Assembly: GCA_016125495.1 (NCBI GenBank)
Contig: WGLQ01000019.1
Coordinates: forward strand, 62,001-126,000
Origin: Hyphomicrobiales bacterium
GTDB lineage: Bacteria > Pseudomonadota > Alphaproteobacteria > Rhizobiales > RI-29
Length of the DNA stretch: 64,000 bases
Direction: 5' to 3'
The translations under genes were made by a program, and so were the position numbers. Below are positions 40,728 to 50,537 of this stretch, in pieces (position 1 is the first letter of the stretch; each line of letters begins with the position of its first letter). The notes beneath the pieces were generated by a model. That model was not told where the DNA came from. It did not search any database and saw only the letters and a list, made by a program, of their open reading frames with translations.

Positions 40728-41534
40728 TCACAGGCCGAGAACGTCAACCATCGAGAACAGGCCCGGGCCGCGACCACGGCCCCAGAGCGCGGCCTTGACG
40801 GCGCCGCGCGCGTAAATCGTCCGGTCGGCCGACCGGTGCGTCAGCTCGATACGCTCGCCCTGGCCGGCAAAGACGACCGTGTGGTCGCCGACGACGGAGC
40901 CGCCGCGCAAGGTGGCAAAGCCGATGTCGCCCTCGCGGCGCGGTCCCGTATGACCATCACGCGAGCGCACGGACCGTTCGGCAAGGTCGATGCCGCGCCC
41001 CTCGGCGGCGGCGCCGCCGAGCATGAGGGCGGTACCGGACGGGGCATCGACCTTGTGGCGGTGGTGCATCTCGACGATCTCGATGTCGAAATCGGCACCG
41101 AGAGCGGCGGCCACTTGGCGGGTGAGCTGGGTCAGCAGGTTGACGCCAAGACTCATGTTGCCGGCCTTGACGATGGTGGCATGGCGGGCGGCGGCGGCGA
41201 GCGCCTTCTCGTCATCGGCCGAAAAGCCCGTGGTGCCGATGACGTGGACGATGCGGGCCTGGGCCGCGAGGCCGGCGCATGCGACGCTGGTGGCTGGACT
41301 TGTGAAGTCGATGATGCCGTCGACGTCGACGATGAGGGCGAGGGGGTCGTCTGTGACCGGAACGCCACACTCTGGCAGGCCGGCGAGGGTGGCGGCGTCC
41401 CGGCCGATCCATTCGCTGCCCGGGCGCTCGATGGCGCCGGTGAGGCGCGCGCCCGGAACGGCGTCGATGGTCTCGATGAGCTGGCGACCCATTCGGCCCG
41501 CGGCGCCGATCACGGCCAGTCGCATCTCACTCAT
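40728..41534 (-). CDS. dapB: 4-hydroxy-tetrahydrodipicolinate reductase
   Basis: DapB catalyses the NAD(P)H-dependent step of the diaminopimelate/lysine pathway. The 268-residue sequence has the nucleotide-binding loop [50 protein letters not shown] and the active-site block [25 protein letters not shown] lies five bases before the ATG. It is divergent from pyrE across 156 bp. Confidence 0.96.
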   Translation of the reverse strand: MSEMRLAVIGAAGRMGRQLIETIDAVPGARLTGAIERPGSEWIGRDAATLAGLPECGVPVTDDPLALIVDVDGIIDFTSPATSVACAGLAAQARIVHVIGTTGFSADDEKALAAAARHATIVKAGNMSLGVNLLTQLTRQVAAALGADFDIEIVEMHHRHKVDAPSGTALMLGGAAAEGRGIDLAERSVRSRDGHTGPRREGDIGFATLRGGSVVGDHTVVFAGQGERIELTHRSADRTIYARGAVKAALWGRGRGPGLFSMVDVLGL

Positions 41535-41690
41535 ATCGTCCTCCAAGGTTCGTCCTCTGCCTATACCAGGGCGCGCGCCGTGGTAAAGCTCAGTGCGCCG
41601 GCCATGGCCCGGTTGGTGAAGCGCGGTCAGATTGCGCGGCCAGTGGCCGGGCCTGCCTGTTCGGGGACGAAAGCGGAAGGAAATCAGGAC

Positions 41691-42290
41691 ATGCGGGACA
41701 GCGAGATCCATGCCGATGCGGCGAGGCTCGTCGAAATCATCCGGGAGCGTTCGTTCTCCCAGGGCGCCGAGGTCAAGCTCGCCTCCGGCAGAAGCTCGAA
41801 CTTCTATTTCAACATGAAGCCGACGATGCTGCATCCCGAGGGGGCGACCCTCATCGGCCGTCTGGTTCTCGCCAAGTGCCAGGCACTCGGGGCCGAAATG
41901 GTGGGCGGCCTCGAGATGGGCGCGGTGCCGATCGCGACGGCGGTCGCAATCGCGAGCCATGCGGCCGGAAGCCCCCTCGAGGCCTTCTTCGTGCGCAAGG
42001 AGGCAAAGGCGCATGGAACGCGGAGCCTCATCGAAGGGCTCACCAGTGGTGGCACGATCGCCGGGCGGCGCGTCGCCATCGTCGAGGATGTGACGACGAC
42101 GGGCGGCTCGGCGATGAAGGCCGTCGAGGCGGTGCGCGCGGCGGGAGCGCAAGTGGTCGGGATCGTCACCGTGGTCGATCGCAGGAAGGAGCGGCGGACG
42201 GTTTTTCGGGGGCGGGCCTGCGCTTCGAACCGGTGCTCGTGGCGGAGGCTTTCCGCTGAGGTGACGGGGCGCCCGACATTGGCGCTGTGA
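41691..42290 (+). CDS. pyrE: Orotate phosphoribosyltransferase with an apparent 3'-terminal frameshift
   Basis: PyrE joins orotate to PRPP in pyrimidine synthesis. The first 163 residues are normal: [55 protein letters not shown] and the PRPP loop [14 protein letters not shown]. After VVDR (about 42182) the frame reads an unrelated Arg-rich tail to 42290. The neighbouring frame instead reads [24 protein letters not shown] with a stop at 42257-42259, which is the expected PyrE C-terminus. One missing base at 42182-42185 (CGCCAGG to CGCAGG) explains this. It may be a real mutation or a sequencing error; the active site is kept. GGAAGGAAA precedes the ATG. Confidence 0.85.
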   Translation: MRDSEIHADAARLVEIIRERSFSQGAEVKLASGRSSNFYFNMKPTMLHPEGATLIGRLVLAKCQALGAEMVGGLEMGAVPIATAVAIASHAAGSPLEAFFVRKEAKAHGTRSLIEGLTSGGTIAGRRVAIVEDVTTTGGSAMKAVEAVRAAGAQVVGIVTVVDRRKERRTVFRGRACASNRCSWRRLSAEVTGRPTLAL

Positions 42291-42465
42291 ACCGCATATA
42301 TATAGAGAGTGAAGCGGGTGCGGCTGGGTGGCTGGACGCACGGGATCCTCGATCGGGACGAGAAAGGGTGGCCGCCGATCACGAGCATGTGTCCATGTGA
42401 GAGATCCGGAGGTTGGCAAGGAGCGTAATCGGCACGTCAACAAGCCAATCTCGAAGGAGAGATGC
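42291..42465 (+). promoter_or_regulatory. Leader of the fasciclin gene with AT-rich element
   Basis: A TATATATATAG tract (about 42297-42307) stands out in the GC-rich sequence some 160 bp before the FAS1 start and may be part of a promoter. The strong ribosome site AAGGAGAGATGC precedes the ATG at 42466. No clear -35/-10 pair was assigned. Confidence 0.35.
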
Positions 42466-42978
42466 ATGAGAGTCGTTCGGCGTACGTTCGTTGCGGCTGC
42501 GATCGCAGCTGCCGCCCTGGTGCCCTTCGGGCTCGCGAATGCGGGTGGCCAGAAGGATATCGTGGACACCGCGGTTGGTGCGGGTAATTTCACTTCGCTG
42601 GTCAAGGCGGTGCAGACCGCGGGTCTCGTCGAAACGCTCAAGGGGCCGGGGCCGTTCACGGTTTTCGCTCCGACCGATGAAGCGTTCGCCAAGCTTCCGG
42701 CCAACGTGCTCGCCACGCTGCTCGACGGCAATCACAACAAGGAGCTGGCCGCTGTCCTCACCTACCACGTCATTCCTGGTAAGGTGATGAGCGCGGACAT
42801 CGCCGGCAAGAAGACCGAGGCGGCGACCGTGCAGGGCGCAGCCGCGATGATCGACGCGACGGACGGGGTGAAAATCGAGGGAGCGAATGTCGTGACCGCC
42901 GATATCGAAGCCTCGAACGGCGTCATTCACGTGATCGACACGGTGATCCTGCCGCCGGCGATGCGCGGCTCGTTCTGA
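42466..42978 (+). CDS. Secreted fasciclin (FAS1)-domain protein
   Basis: This 170-residue exported protein has a typical signal peptide ([22 protein letters not shown], cleavage before GGQKD). A single FAS1 domain follows: [48 protein letters not shown] (H1 motif) and [16 protein letters not shown] (YH motif). The end reads [13 protein letters not shown] (H2). FAS1 proteins are surface or periplasmic adhesion-type modules; bacterial roles vary. It stands alone with a strong ribosome site. Confidence 0.92.
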   Translation: MRVVRRTFVAAAIAAAALVPFGLANAGGQKDIVDTAVGAGNFTSLVKAVQTAGLVETLKGPGPFTVFAPTDEAFAKLPANVLATLLDGNHNKELAAVLTYHVIPGKVMSADIAGKKTEAATVQGAAAMIDATDGVKIEGANVVTADIEASNGVIHVIDTVILPPAMRGSF

Positions 42979-43092
42979 CGTCCCGTCGTTCCTGAACCGG
43001 ACGGAAAGAGCCGTAAACTCGCGGGCGCGTTCCACACGGAGCGCGCCCGCTGTCGAAATCATCCGCCGCTACAGGGTGCGCCGGTGCAAATC

Positions 43093-44655
43093 TCAGACGA
43101 TCGAAGCGGCGCCTTCGCGGCGGGGATCGGCGAAGGCGGAGAGTTTCCCCTCTCGATCGACACGGACACCGTGGACGCCGCCGAAGAACATGTGCGGCTC
43201 TGGCCAAGCGCGCGCTTCGGGAAAGGTTTCGAGGAGGGCCGCGCGTTCGCCGCCTTCGAGGCCTTCCTCGAAGTCGGCGGTGCCACCGGTCTCGACATGG
43301 ACACGTGGGGCGAGGATCGCCGGCTCGAGCGCCCGCCCGGCGATCAATTCGCACGCAACGCGCAGGATCGCGGAGCGAATCCGATTGGAGCCACCGCTTC
43401 CGAGTACGGTGCGCGCGCCCGAAGCCTCCTCGATCAGCGTCGGGCACATCATGCTGGAGAGGCGGCGATCCGGCTGCCAACCGTAGGCGCCGGAGGGATG
43501 GACGTCGGTCTCGCCGAGCATGTTGTTCAGCATGAAGCCGAGGGAGGGATGAACGAAGCCGTTCCCGGCTCCGTTCGAAAATGTGGCCGCTGCGATGGAG
43601 CCTTTGCCATCGGCAACGGAGACGTGCGTCGTGCCGAGACGGCTCGCCCTGTGGTTGGCGATGATCGCGAGGGCGGCGGCGAGGCGTTCGTCGGGCGCGG
43701 CGGGGCGCTTCGGGCCGCGGCCGGGCGACCGGCCGGAGTTGACCGCAGTCGTTGCGGCGATCTCGAGAGAGCGGTGCTGTAGAAGGGAGAGCCGGCGGGC
43801 ATCGAGGGCTGGACGGTGTCGCTCCTCGGGATCGGTGGCGGCAAGAGCGAGAGGGAGAGCAACCATGGTTCCGCCCGCGGCCGGCGGCGGGTTGAGCGCC
43901 AGGGCATGGTCGCGAAAGTTCATGGCGAGCGGATCGCGGGCGATCACCCGGTAGCGGCGCAGATCATCGGGGGCGAGAAAGCCACCGGTACCCGCAACCG
44001 CTTCGACGATGATGCGGCCGAGTTCTCCCCGGCGATAGAAATCCGCGCCTTCAATGGCGAGATTGTCGAGCACGTCGGCATAGGCCGGGCTGCGAAACAG
44101 CTCCCCCTTGGAAAGGAGGCGTTCCTGGGGGGCGAAAAGTGCTCGGGCGCCCGGGGTCGCCGTGACGATCGGGGCGATGATCGCGAGCACGGAGCTTTGA
44201 AAGGAGGAAAGCCGGACACCTTCTCGTGCCGCCATGGCGGCCGGCTCGACGAGCCGTGCGAGGGGCAGCGTTCCGAGGCGTTCGTGGATGGCAAAGAAGC
44301 CTTCGAGGAAGCCGGGTGTCGCGGTGGTGCCGTTGCCGATGTGGAAAGTCTGGCTGGCGGTCGTGAAATCGGCTTCGACGGGGCGGAAATCAGCAAGGGC
44401 TTCCTCTTCGCTCGCGGGTGCGCGTCGCGGCGTCTGGACGAAGAAATCGAGGATCCCTGCCCGCGGGCGAGCGGTCGGACGAAGGAGGGCGAAGCCGCCG
44501 CCGGCGGGTGAGGCGAGAAGCGGTTCGGCAACGGTTGCGACCAACATGGCTGCGAGCAGGGCGTCGAAAGCGTTGCCGCCCTCGCGCAGGACTTCGGCCG
44601 CTGCTTCCGTCGTCATGGCGTGGCCGGAGGCAATGGCGCCGCGCCGCGATTTCAT
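43093..44655 (-). CDS. Gamma-glutamyltransferase-family protein
   Basis: These Ntn-hydrolases cleave gamma-glutamyl bonds such as in glutathione. The 520-residue precursor has GAIASGHAMTTEAAAEVLREGGNAFDALLAAML near the start. The autoprocessing nucleophile is in LGTTHVSVADGKGSIAAAT (second Thr of the TTH). The small-subunit blocks FMLNNMLGE and GSGGSNRIRSAILRV follow. There is no obvious signal peptide, so it may be cytosolic, unlike E. coli Ggt. Activity versus glutathione is inferred only from the family. Confidence 0.9.
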   Translation of the reverse strand: MKSRRGAIASGHAMTTEAAAEVLREGGNAFDALLAAMLVATVAEPLLASPAGGGFALLRPTARPRAGILDFFVQTPRRAPASEEEALADFRPVEADFTTASQTFHIGNGTTATPGFLEGFFAIHERLGTLPLARLVEPAAMAAREGVRLSSFQSSVLAIIAPIVTATPGARALFAPQERLLSKGELFRSPAYADVLDNLAIEGADFYRRGELGRIIVEAVAGTGGFLAPDDLRRYRVIARDPLAMNFRDHALALNPPPAAGGTMVALPLALAATDPEERHRPALDARRLSLLQHRSLEIAATTAVNSGRSPGRGPKRPAAPDERLAAALAIIANHRASRLGTTHVSVADGKGSIAAATFSNGAGNGFVHPSLGFMLNNMLGETDVHPSGAYGWQPDRRLSSMMCPTLIEEASGARTVLGSGGSNRIRSAILRVACELIAGRALEPAILAPRVHVETGGTADFEEGLEGGERAALLETFPEARAWPEPHMFFGGVHGVRVDREGKLSAFADPRREGAASIV

Positions 44656-44732
44656 GTCCGCTCTTCCACGTCGGTTCGCCGCTCCCCTCGCCTCGTTCGG
44701 CAGGCTCCACGTCGCCCGTCGTCCGCCCGCTG

Positions 44733-45440
44733 TCAATCCTCGCGCAGTAGGCGCGTCGCGACCGGATAGACGTCGTTCTGGCCCAGCATCCACACCTTCA
44801 GCGGTGCGTTCCCGAGGACGGGTGTGAAAGCCGGGTCGAGGACGTTGAGTCCGCCCGTGAAGCTGCCGAACGCAGGCATGATCAGGCGGCGGCCGTCGGA
44901 GACGAAACAAGGCCGGCGAACCAGGCTGCGGTTGATTTCGACGCGGGCCGCGGGATGGAGATGACCGGAAATCTCGAGGGTTGCCGGGCCGGAGCGCGGC
45001 GCGTGGCGAAGCTTCAGTCCGCCGAGCGTTGCCTCCGCGAGCACCTCGCCGCCGAGTGTGGCGGGTATTTCCGGGTCATGGTTGCCGGTGATCCATATCC
45101 AGCGGCGCCGGGCCTGAAGTGAGTGCAGCGCCAACAGGTCGTCGCTGGCGATGCGCTCGAGGGCGCCGCTGTCATGAAAACTGTCGCCGAGCGCCACCAC
45201 GATCGAGGGCGAGAGCCGGCGCAGCACGTCCTCGAGGCGCAACAAGGTGTCGCGGGTGTCATAGGGCGGCAAGAAGCGGCCCGCCGGGGCGAACGAACTC
45301 GCCTTCTCGAGGTGCAGGTCGGCGAAGATGAGGGCATCGCTCGCCGCGCAATGGAGCGCGCCGGATGCGTCGGCCCGCAGGGTTCGTCCCGCGATCGCGA
45401 TATCGCATCCAAGGTTTCCGCCGCCAGCAACCTCAATCAT
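44733..45440 (-). CDS. pdeM: Ligase-associated metallophosphoesterase PdeM
   Basis: This calcineurin-like phosphoesterase has 235 residues. The metal motifs are all visible: LIFADLHLEKAS (D-x-H), VALGDSFHDSG (G-D), WITGNHDPE (GNHD) and EISGHLHP (GH-x-H). It matches the family encoded beside Lhr helicases and ATP-dependent DNA ligases. The ATG at 45440 overlaps the lhr stop codon, so the pair is coupled. ATG codons at 45458 and 45473 are alternative starts. Confidence 0.88.
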   Translation of the reverse strand: MIEVAGGGNLGCDIAIAGRTLRADASGALHCAASDALIFADLHLEKASSFAPAGRFLPPYDTRDTLLRLEDVLRRLSPSIVVALGDSFHDSGALERIASDDLLALHSLQARRRWIWITGNHDPEIPATLGGEVLAEATLGGLKLRHAPRSGPATLEISGHLHPAARVEINRSLVRRPCFVSDGRRLIMPAFGSFTGGLNVLDPAFTPVLGNAPLKVWMLGQNDVYPVATRLLRED

Positions 45441-48030
45441 CGCCCTCGACCGACGCATCATCGTCAACGCCACGGGTCACCTCCTCGCTCAACGCCGCGG
45501 CCGCTTGCCGCAGCAACTCGTCGCGAGCCTCACCGGAAACCGATTCGCGTCCCACTTCCAGCATGATCGGAACCGAGAGCGGCGAGATTTCCCCGAGAGC
45601 CACATGCCGGATGTGTCCCTCGATGCGGGTCAGGAAGTCGTTCAGCCGGCCGAGGTCGAGGAGGCCCGTGGCCGCATCCGCCCAGGCCGCTTCGATCAGG
45701 ATGTGGTCCGGCTCGTGGCGGCGCAGGACGTCATAGACGAGGTCGGTGGAGAGGACCATCTGGCGCCCGGATTTCTCGCGGCCCGGATGACGGCGCTCGA
45801 TGAGGCCGGCGATGACCGCGCAAATGTGGAAGGTGCGGCGCATGATGCTGGAGCGCGCGAGCCAGTCCTCGAGGTCGTCGCCGAGCATGTCGACAGCGAA
45901 GATCGCGTCGAGGGCGAGTTCGCCACGGGCGGTCATGGCGCCGAGGTCGCCGAGGCACCAGACGCCGAGGGCATAGTCCGTCGCCACGAAGCCGAGTGGG
46001 CGGGCGCCGGCGCGCTCGAGGCGGCGGGTGACGAGAACGCCGAGCGTCTGGTGCGCGAGGCGGCCCTCGAAGGGGTAGCAGACGAGATAGTGGCGACCGC
46101 CGCGCGGGAAGGTTTCGACCAGCACCTCGCCCGGGCCCGGCAGCAGGGAGCGCTGGCGCTGGAGGTCCAGCCAGTGGCGGACCTGGTCCGGCAGGCCCGC
46201 CCAACGCGTCTGGTCGGCGAGCATGGCGCGAACGCGCTCGGCCAGCGAGGTCGTCAATGGGAATTTTCCACCCTGGTAGGTCGGGATCATGACGTTGCCG
46301 GCCGTGGTCCGGCTGGCGATGGCTTCGGTGCCAACGAGGCCTTCGAAGCGCAGGATCTCGCCGGCGAATGCGAAGGTGTCGCCCGGGGTGAGCTGGCTGA
46401 TGAACCACTCGTCGACCTCGCCGAGGACGCGGCCGCCGTACGCCCGAAGCGTGGCGCCGGGCTCGCCGGGTCGCCCGGGAGCGCCGCCAGCATGACCCTT
46501 GCGGATGCGGCCGAGGCGGACCTTGAACATCGGGGCATCGACGATGGTGCCCATGTTCATGCGGTACTGCTGGGCAAAGCGCGGGTGCGAGAGCCGCAGG
46601 CGGCCGTCCGGCAGGGGGCGCAGCTTGGCGAACCGATCGTAGGTCGAAAGCGCGTAGCCGCCGGTCCCAACGAAGGCGACGACACGGTCGAACTGGGCGC
46701 GGGTGACACACGAATAGGGCAGTGCGCTGGTGATCTCGGCAAAGAGGTCGGCCGGGTCGAACGGGCCGGCGCAGGCCATGCCGAGGACATGCTGGGCCAG
46801 GACGTCGAGGGTGCCCTTGCGCTCGAGGATGGTGTCCTGGGCGCCCTCCTCGGCCGCCTCGAGCGCGGCGCGGCATTCCAGAACCTCGAAGCGGTTGGCC
46901 GGCACGAGGAGGGCCGACGAGGGCTCGTCCATGCGGTGGTTGGCGCGGCCGATGCGCTGGAGGAGGCGGCTCGAGCCCTTCGGTGCGCCGACATGGACGA
47001 CGAGGTCGACGTCGCCCCAGTCGATGCCGAGGTCGAGGGTCGAGGTGCAGACGACGGCGCGCAGCTTACCGGCCGCCATGGCCGCCTCGACCTTGCGGCG
47101 CTGGCCGACGTCGAGCGAGCCGTGGTGAAGGGCGATGGGCAGGCCGTCCTCGTTCTCCTCCCAGAGGCCTTGGAAATCCATCTCGGCCTGGCTGCGCGTG
47201 TTGACGAAGACGAGGGCGAGGCGGTGGCGGGCGATTTCGCGGTAGACATCGGCGAAGGCATAGCGGGCGGAGTGGCCGGACCAGGGCAGGCGTTCGCCGG
47301 ATTCGAGGATGCGGATGGCGGGGCGTGTGCCGCCGTCGGCGTGGACGATGTCGGCGAGGCGGATGTGGGCGGGCTCCTCGGCGGGTCGTTGCGGCTCGAG
47401 GTAGGCGGCAAGTTCGCTCGGACGGGCGACGGTCGCCGAGAGGCCGAAGGCCGTGGCGTCCGGGGCGAGCCGTCGCAGACGCGCGAGATCGAGGGCGAGG
47501 AGGTCGCCGCGCTTGGAGCCGGCCAGGGCGTGCAATTCGTCGAGGACGATGGCGCGCAGGTCCGCAAAAAAGCGCTCCATGTCCGGTTGGGCGAGCAGCA
47601 GGGCGACCTGCTCGGGGGTGGTCAGGAGGATGTCGGGCGGCGTGCGGGTCTGGCGGGCGCGGCGCGAATGGGGGGTGTCGCCGGTGCGCGTTTCGAGACG
47701 GACGGGCAGCGCCATTTCGGCGACGGGGCCCGAAAGGTTGCGGGCGATGTCGACGGTGAGGGCCTTCAAGGGCGAGACGTAGAGCGTGTGGAGGCCGCGC
47801 CCGGCGCGGCCGGCGGCGAGTTCGAGGAGGCTCGGCAGGAAGCCGGCGAGGGTCTTGCCGGCGCCGGTCGGGGCGATGAGGAGGGTGTTGCGGCGCTCAC
47901 GCCAGCGGTCGAGCATGGCGAGCTGATGCTCGCGCGGCTGCCAGCCCCGGCCAGCGAACCAGCCGCCGAAGGGGTCGGGCAGCGTGGGCGGCGGTGGCCG
48001 GCGGGTGCGCTTTCCGGTCCTGTCGGTCAT
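45433..48030 (-). CDS. lhr: Ligase-associated DEXH-box DNA-damage-response helicase (Lhr-type)
   Basis: This 865-residue superfamily 2 DNA helicase is of the Lhr core type. Motifs are Q-like QPREHQLAMLDRW, I APTGAGKTLAGFLPSL, Ia YVSPLKAL, II VLDELHAL, III GLSATVARP, and VI near QRIGRANHR. A C-terminal winged-helix/DUF4145-like region continues to about residue 860. ATG 48030 is preferred; a TTG five codons upstream is possible. In many bacteria Lhr, PdeM, an ATP-dependent ligase and an exonuclease form one cluster; here only helicase and phosphoesterase are present. Confidence 0.93.
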   Translation of the reverse strand: MTDRTGKRTRRPPPPTLPDPFGGWFAGRGWQPREHQLAMLDRWRERRNTLLIAPTGAGKTLAGFLPSLLELAAGRAGRGLHTLYVSPLKALTVDIARNLSGPVAEMALPVRLETRTGDTPHSRRARQTRTPPDILLTTPEQVALLLAQPDMERFFADLRAIVLDELHALAGSKRGDLLALDLARLRRLAPDATAFGLSATVARPSELAAYLEPQRPAEEPAHIRLADIVHADGGTRPAIRILESGERLPWSGHSARYAFADVYREIARHRLALVFVNTRSQAEMDFQGLWEENEDGLPIALHHGSLDVGQRRKVEAAMAAGKLRAVVCTSTLDLGIDWGDVDLVVHVGAPKGSSRLLQRIGRANHRMDEPSSALLVPANRFEVLECRAALEAAEEGAQDTILERKGTLDVLAQHVLGMACAGPFDPADLFAEITSALPYSCVTRAQFDRVVAFVGTGGYALSTYDRFAKLRPLPDGRLRLSHPRFAQQYRMNMGTIVDAPMFKVRLGRIRKGHAGGAPGRPGEPGATLRAYGGRVLGEVDEWFISQLTPGDTFAFAGEILRFEGLVGTEAIASRTTAGNVMIPTYQGGKFPLTTSLAERVRAMLADQTRWAGLPDQVRHWLDLQRQRSLLPGPGEVLVETFPRGGRHYLVCYPFEGRLAHQTLGVLVTRRLERAGARPLGFVATDYALGVWCLGDLGAMTARGELALDAIFAVDMLGDDLEDWLARSSIMRRTFHICAVIAGLIERRHPGREKSGRQMVLSTDLVYDVLRRHEPDHILIEAAWADAATGLLDLGRLNDFLTRIEGHIRHVALGEISPLSVPIMLEVGRESVSGEARDELLRQAAAALSEEVTRGVDDDASVEGDD

Positions 48031-48169
48031 CGATGGGGCGTCCAACGGGCCCGGCTCCGGAAAGGGTCGGTTGGCCAGCTACTCATGGGCCGGATGACGT
48101 GCTAGGGGACGGGCGGTCGAGGCGCCCGGGAGCCCGGCCAGCCGACACGAACCGGCGCGGAGTGAGGCA

Positions 48170-48442
48170 ATGGAAAGTTTCTTCGGCGGCCGGCCGCTCA
48201 TGGTGCTGCTCAAGCTGGTCGTCATCTCGATCATCGTCGGCATCGTTTTGGCGGCGCTGAACCTCGATGCCGTGGCGATCATTCGCGGCATTCGCGATCT
48301 CGCAGAGCGCATCTATGCCATGGGGTTCGATGCCGTCGAGTGGGTGCTGCAGTACTTCCTGCTCGGGGCGATCATCGTGTTCCCCATCTGGCTCATTGCC
48401 CGGCTCCTGCGGATCGGCAGTGGCGGGTCGCGCAACGGTTAG
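48170..48442 (+). CDS. Small integral membrane protein (DUF6460-like)
   Basis: This 90-residue protein has two hydrophobic segments: LMVLLKLVVISIIVGIVLAALNL and VLQYFLLGAIIVFPIWLIARLL. The intervening helix DAVAIIRGIRDLAERIYAMGFDAVEW is amphipathic. It resembles DUF6460 proteins of Hyphomicrobiales, whose role is unknown. GAGTGAGG precedes the ATG. It ends five bases before the MATE gene, suggesting an operon. Confidence 0.75.
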   Translation: MESFFGGRPLMVLLKLVVISIIVGIVLAALNLDAVAIIRGIRDLAERIYAMGFDAVEWVLQYFLLGAIIVFPIWLIARLLRIGSGGSRNG

Positions 48443-48446
48443 CGCG

Positions 48447-49847
48447 GTGTCGGAGAGGGCCGGCGGAGAGGTCGTCGCGCCGGAACGGGGTGCGGAGCGG
48501 CATATCGCGGCGGGGCCGAGCCACGGCCAAGTGCTGCGGGTCGCCGTTCCGATCGTCATTGCCAACGCCACCACGGCGCTGCTCGGCATCGTCGACACCG
48601 CCATCGTCGGACAATTGGGACCCGCGCACCTCATCGGCGGCGTCGCGTTCGGGGCGCTCATCCTCGAATTCCTCTTCTGGGGTTTCGGCTTCCTCAGGAT
48701 GGGGACGACCGGCCTCACGGCGCAGGCGGACGGTGCCGGGGACGCGGGCGAGGTGCGTTCCGTGCTGGCACGCGCGGTGGTGATCGGGGTCTGCTTCGGC
48801 GCCATGCTCTCGCTCCTGCAGCTGCCGATCCGCTGGACGGCACTCGCCATTCTACCGGGTTCGCAGGCCGTGGAGGCGGCAGCCGCCACGTATTTCGACA
48901 TTCGGATCTGGTTCGCGCCCGTCACGCTCGCCAACTTCGCCGTGCTCGGGTGGCTCATCGGGCTCGGGCGCAGCGATCTCGCCCTGTTGCGACAACTGGT
49001 GATGAACGCGGCCAACATCGCCATCAGTGTTTATCTGGTGGTCGGGCTCGGTTGGGGCATCGCGGGTGTCGCCATCGGCACCGTGCTCGCCGAAGTGCTC
49101 GCCCTCCTCGTCGGGCTCGGGTTCGCCGGGCGGATCATCGGTCGGGACGGCGCCGACTGGTCGCTGGCGCGCCTTTTCGATCGCCGCGCCGTGGTCAAGC
49201 TGGCCGGCGTCAGCTCCGACATCATGGTGCGCACGGTGCTCGTGGTCTTCGCGTTCAATTTCTTCACAGCGCAGAGTGCGCGCGGCGGCGATGTCACTCT
49301 CGCGGCGAATGCCGTGCTCATGCATTTCGCGTCGATCGCCAACGCGTTGCTCGACGGATTCGCCTTTGCCGCCGAGCGCTTCGTCGGCCATGAGATCGGC
49401 GGTGGCCGGCGCGATGGGCTGGCCCGGGCGATCCGCCGGACGGCGTTCTGGTCGGTGGCGATGGGGGCGGCGATGAGCGCCCTTTTCCTCGCCTTCGGCG
49501 GGCTCGTGGTGGATCTGCTGACGGTCAGCCCCGACGTGCGCGTTCAGGCGCGGGCTTTTCTCTTCTGGGCCGCCATGGTGCCGCTGATCGGGGCAGCGGC
49601 CATCCATCTCGATGGCGTCTTCATCGGTGCGACGCGGACGCGCGACATGCGCAACATGATGGCGGTGAGCGTTGCCATTTTCCTTGCCGCCTGGGCGATC
49701 CTCGTGCCGCTGCTCGGCAACCATGGCCTCTGGGCTTCGCTCTGGGTGTTTTTCCTTGCGCGGGCGATCAGCCTCTGGAGCCGGCTGGGCTCGCTCGAGA
49801 TCGGGATCGGGGCGCGGCTCGGCAGCGGCGGCCCGAACGAAGGGTAG
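48447..49847 (+). CDS. MATE-family efflux transporter (DinF-like)
   Basis: This 466-residue multidrug/toxic-compound extrusion transporter has about twelve helices in two halves. Family features are VAVPIVIANATTALLGIVDTAIVGQLGP, GFGFLRMGTTGLTAQADG, ANIAISVYLVVGLGWGIAGVAIGTVLAE and a second-half FIGATRTRDMRN. It is nearest the DinF subgroup. The start is a GTG, either 48447 or 48420; the first avoids overlap with the upstream gene. Substrate is unknown. Confidence 0.9.
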   Translation: MSERAGGEVVAPERGAERHIAAGPSHGQVLRVAVPIVIANATTALLGIVDTAIVGQLGPAHLIGGVAFGALILEFLFWGFGFLRMGTTGLTAQADGAGDAGEVRSVLARAVVIGVCFGAMLSLLQLPIRWTALAILPGSQAVEAAAATYFDIRIWFAPVTLANFAVLGWLIGLGRSDLALLRQLVMNAANIAISVYLVVGLGWGIAGVAIGTVLAEVLALLVGLGFAGRIIGRDGADWSLARLFDRRAVVKLAGVSSDIMVRTVLVVFAFNFFTAQSARGGDVTLAANAVLMHFASIANALLDGFAFAAERFVGHEIGGGRRDGLARAIRRTAFWSVAMGAAMSALFLAFGGLVVDLLTVSPDVRVQARAFLFWAAMVPLIGAAAIHLDGVFIGATRTRDMRNMMAVSVAIFLAAWAILVPLLGNHGLWASLWVFFLARAISLWSRLGSLEIGIGARLGSGGPNEG

Positions 49848-49973
49848 GGGGCGCCATGGGCGGTCACGCGCGGCGGACCTGGCCGGATGTCGTTCTCCGG
49901 GAGCGTCGCAGGGCCGCAACCGTTCGAAGGTCCTGGCCCTGCGATTGCCGGTCTCGGCACGGGTGCCTCGGGA

Positions 49974-50537
49974 TCAGGCGCGCTTGCGACCCGTGATCAT
50001 GGCCTTCACCAGGTTCTCGCCGTGGCTGAGACTGGCGTAGAGGACGCCGGCGACGTGGAGCGCCACCAGGGCGAGCAGGCCATTGGCCGCCAGCTCGTGG
50101 ACTTCCTCGAGCCAGTCCACGCCCGAGAACTGGTCCAAAGTCATCATCCATCCCGTGCCCGAGACCACGACGAGGCCGAAGAGAAGCGCGACGATCATTG
50201 CGGCCCCAGCGGGGTTGTGTTGGAGACAACGGGCCTCGCGGCGGCGAAGCATGTCACCGAGGTAGGCAAGTGTCGTCGCCGGGCCGCGAACGAAGGAGGC
50301 AAAGCGCGCGTTGCGCGTGCCGACCAAACCCCAGACGATGCGCACGACCACCAGCCCGGCCACGGCGTAGCCCGCCCATTCATGGGCGGCGTCCCATTCG
50401 TCCGCCGTCAACCATGCGACCGTGAAGGCCGCAACCAAGCTCCAGTGAAAGAGCCGGACGACCGGGTCCCAGACTTGGACCTCCGGCGGTGCCACCGCAC
50501 CGCCGGTATCGGCCGCCTTCGAGGTCGAGAGGGCCAT
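49974..50537 (-). CDS. Cytochrome b561-like membrane protein
   Basis: This 187-residue membrane protein has four helices of the Ni-hydrogenase-type/b561 cytochrome domain. Haem-ligand candidates are His in VRLFHWSLVAAFTVAWLT, DAAHEWAGYAVAGLVVVRIVWGLVG, VHELAANGLLALVALHVAGVLYASLSHGE. It overlaps the upstream PepSY gene by one base (TGATG), so the two are translated together. Such pairs are often under the control of a linked two-component system; here one is encoded divergently. Confidence 0.88.
   Translation of the reverse strand: MALSTSKAADTGGAVAPPEVQVWDPVVRLFHWSLVAAFTVAWLTADEWDAAHEWAGYAVAGLVVVRIVWGLVGTRNARFASFVRGPATTLAYLGDMLRRREARCLQHNPAGAAMIVALLFGLVVVSGTGWMMTLDQFSGVDWLEEVHELAANGLLALVALHVAGVLYASLSHGENLVKAMITGRKRA

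Noticed and set aside
45328-48105. 925-codon open frame on the plus strand
   Set aside because: It is the shadow of lhr; its Gly/Ala/Glu/Arg-rich translation lacks motifs and the minus strand has all helicase motifs in order.
48852-49919. Minus-strand frame of 355 codons opposite the MATE gene
   Set aside because: Composition is Arg/His/Asp/Glu-rich without domain signatures; the plus strand encodes a clear 12-helix transporter.
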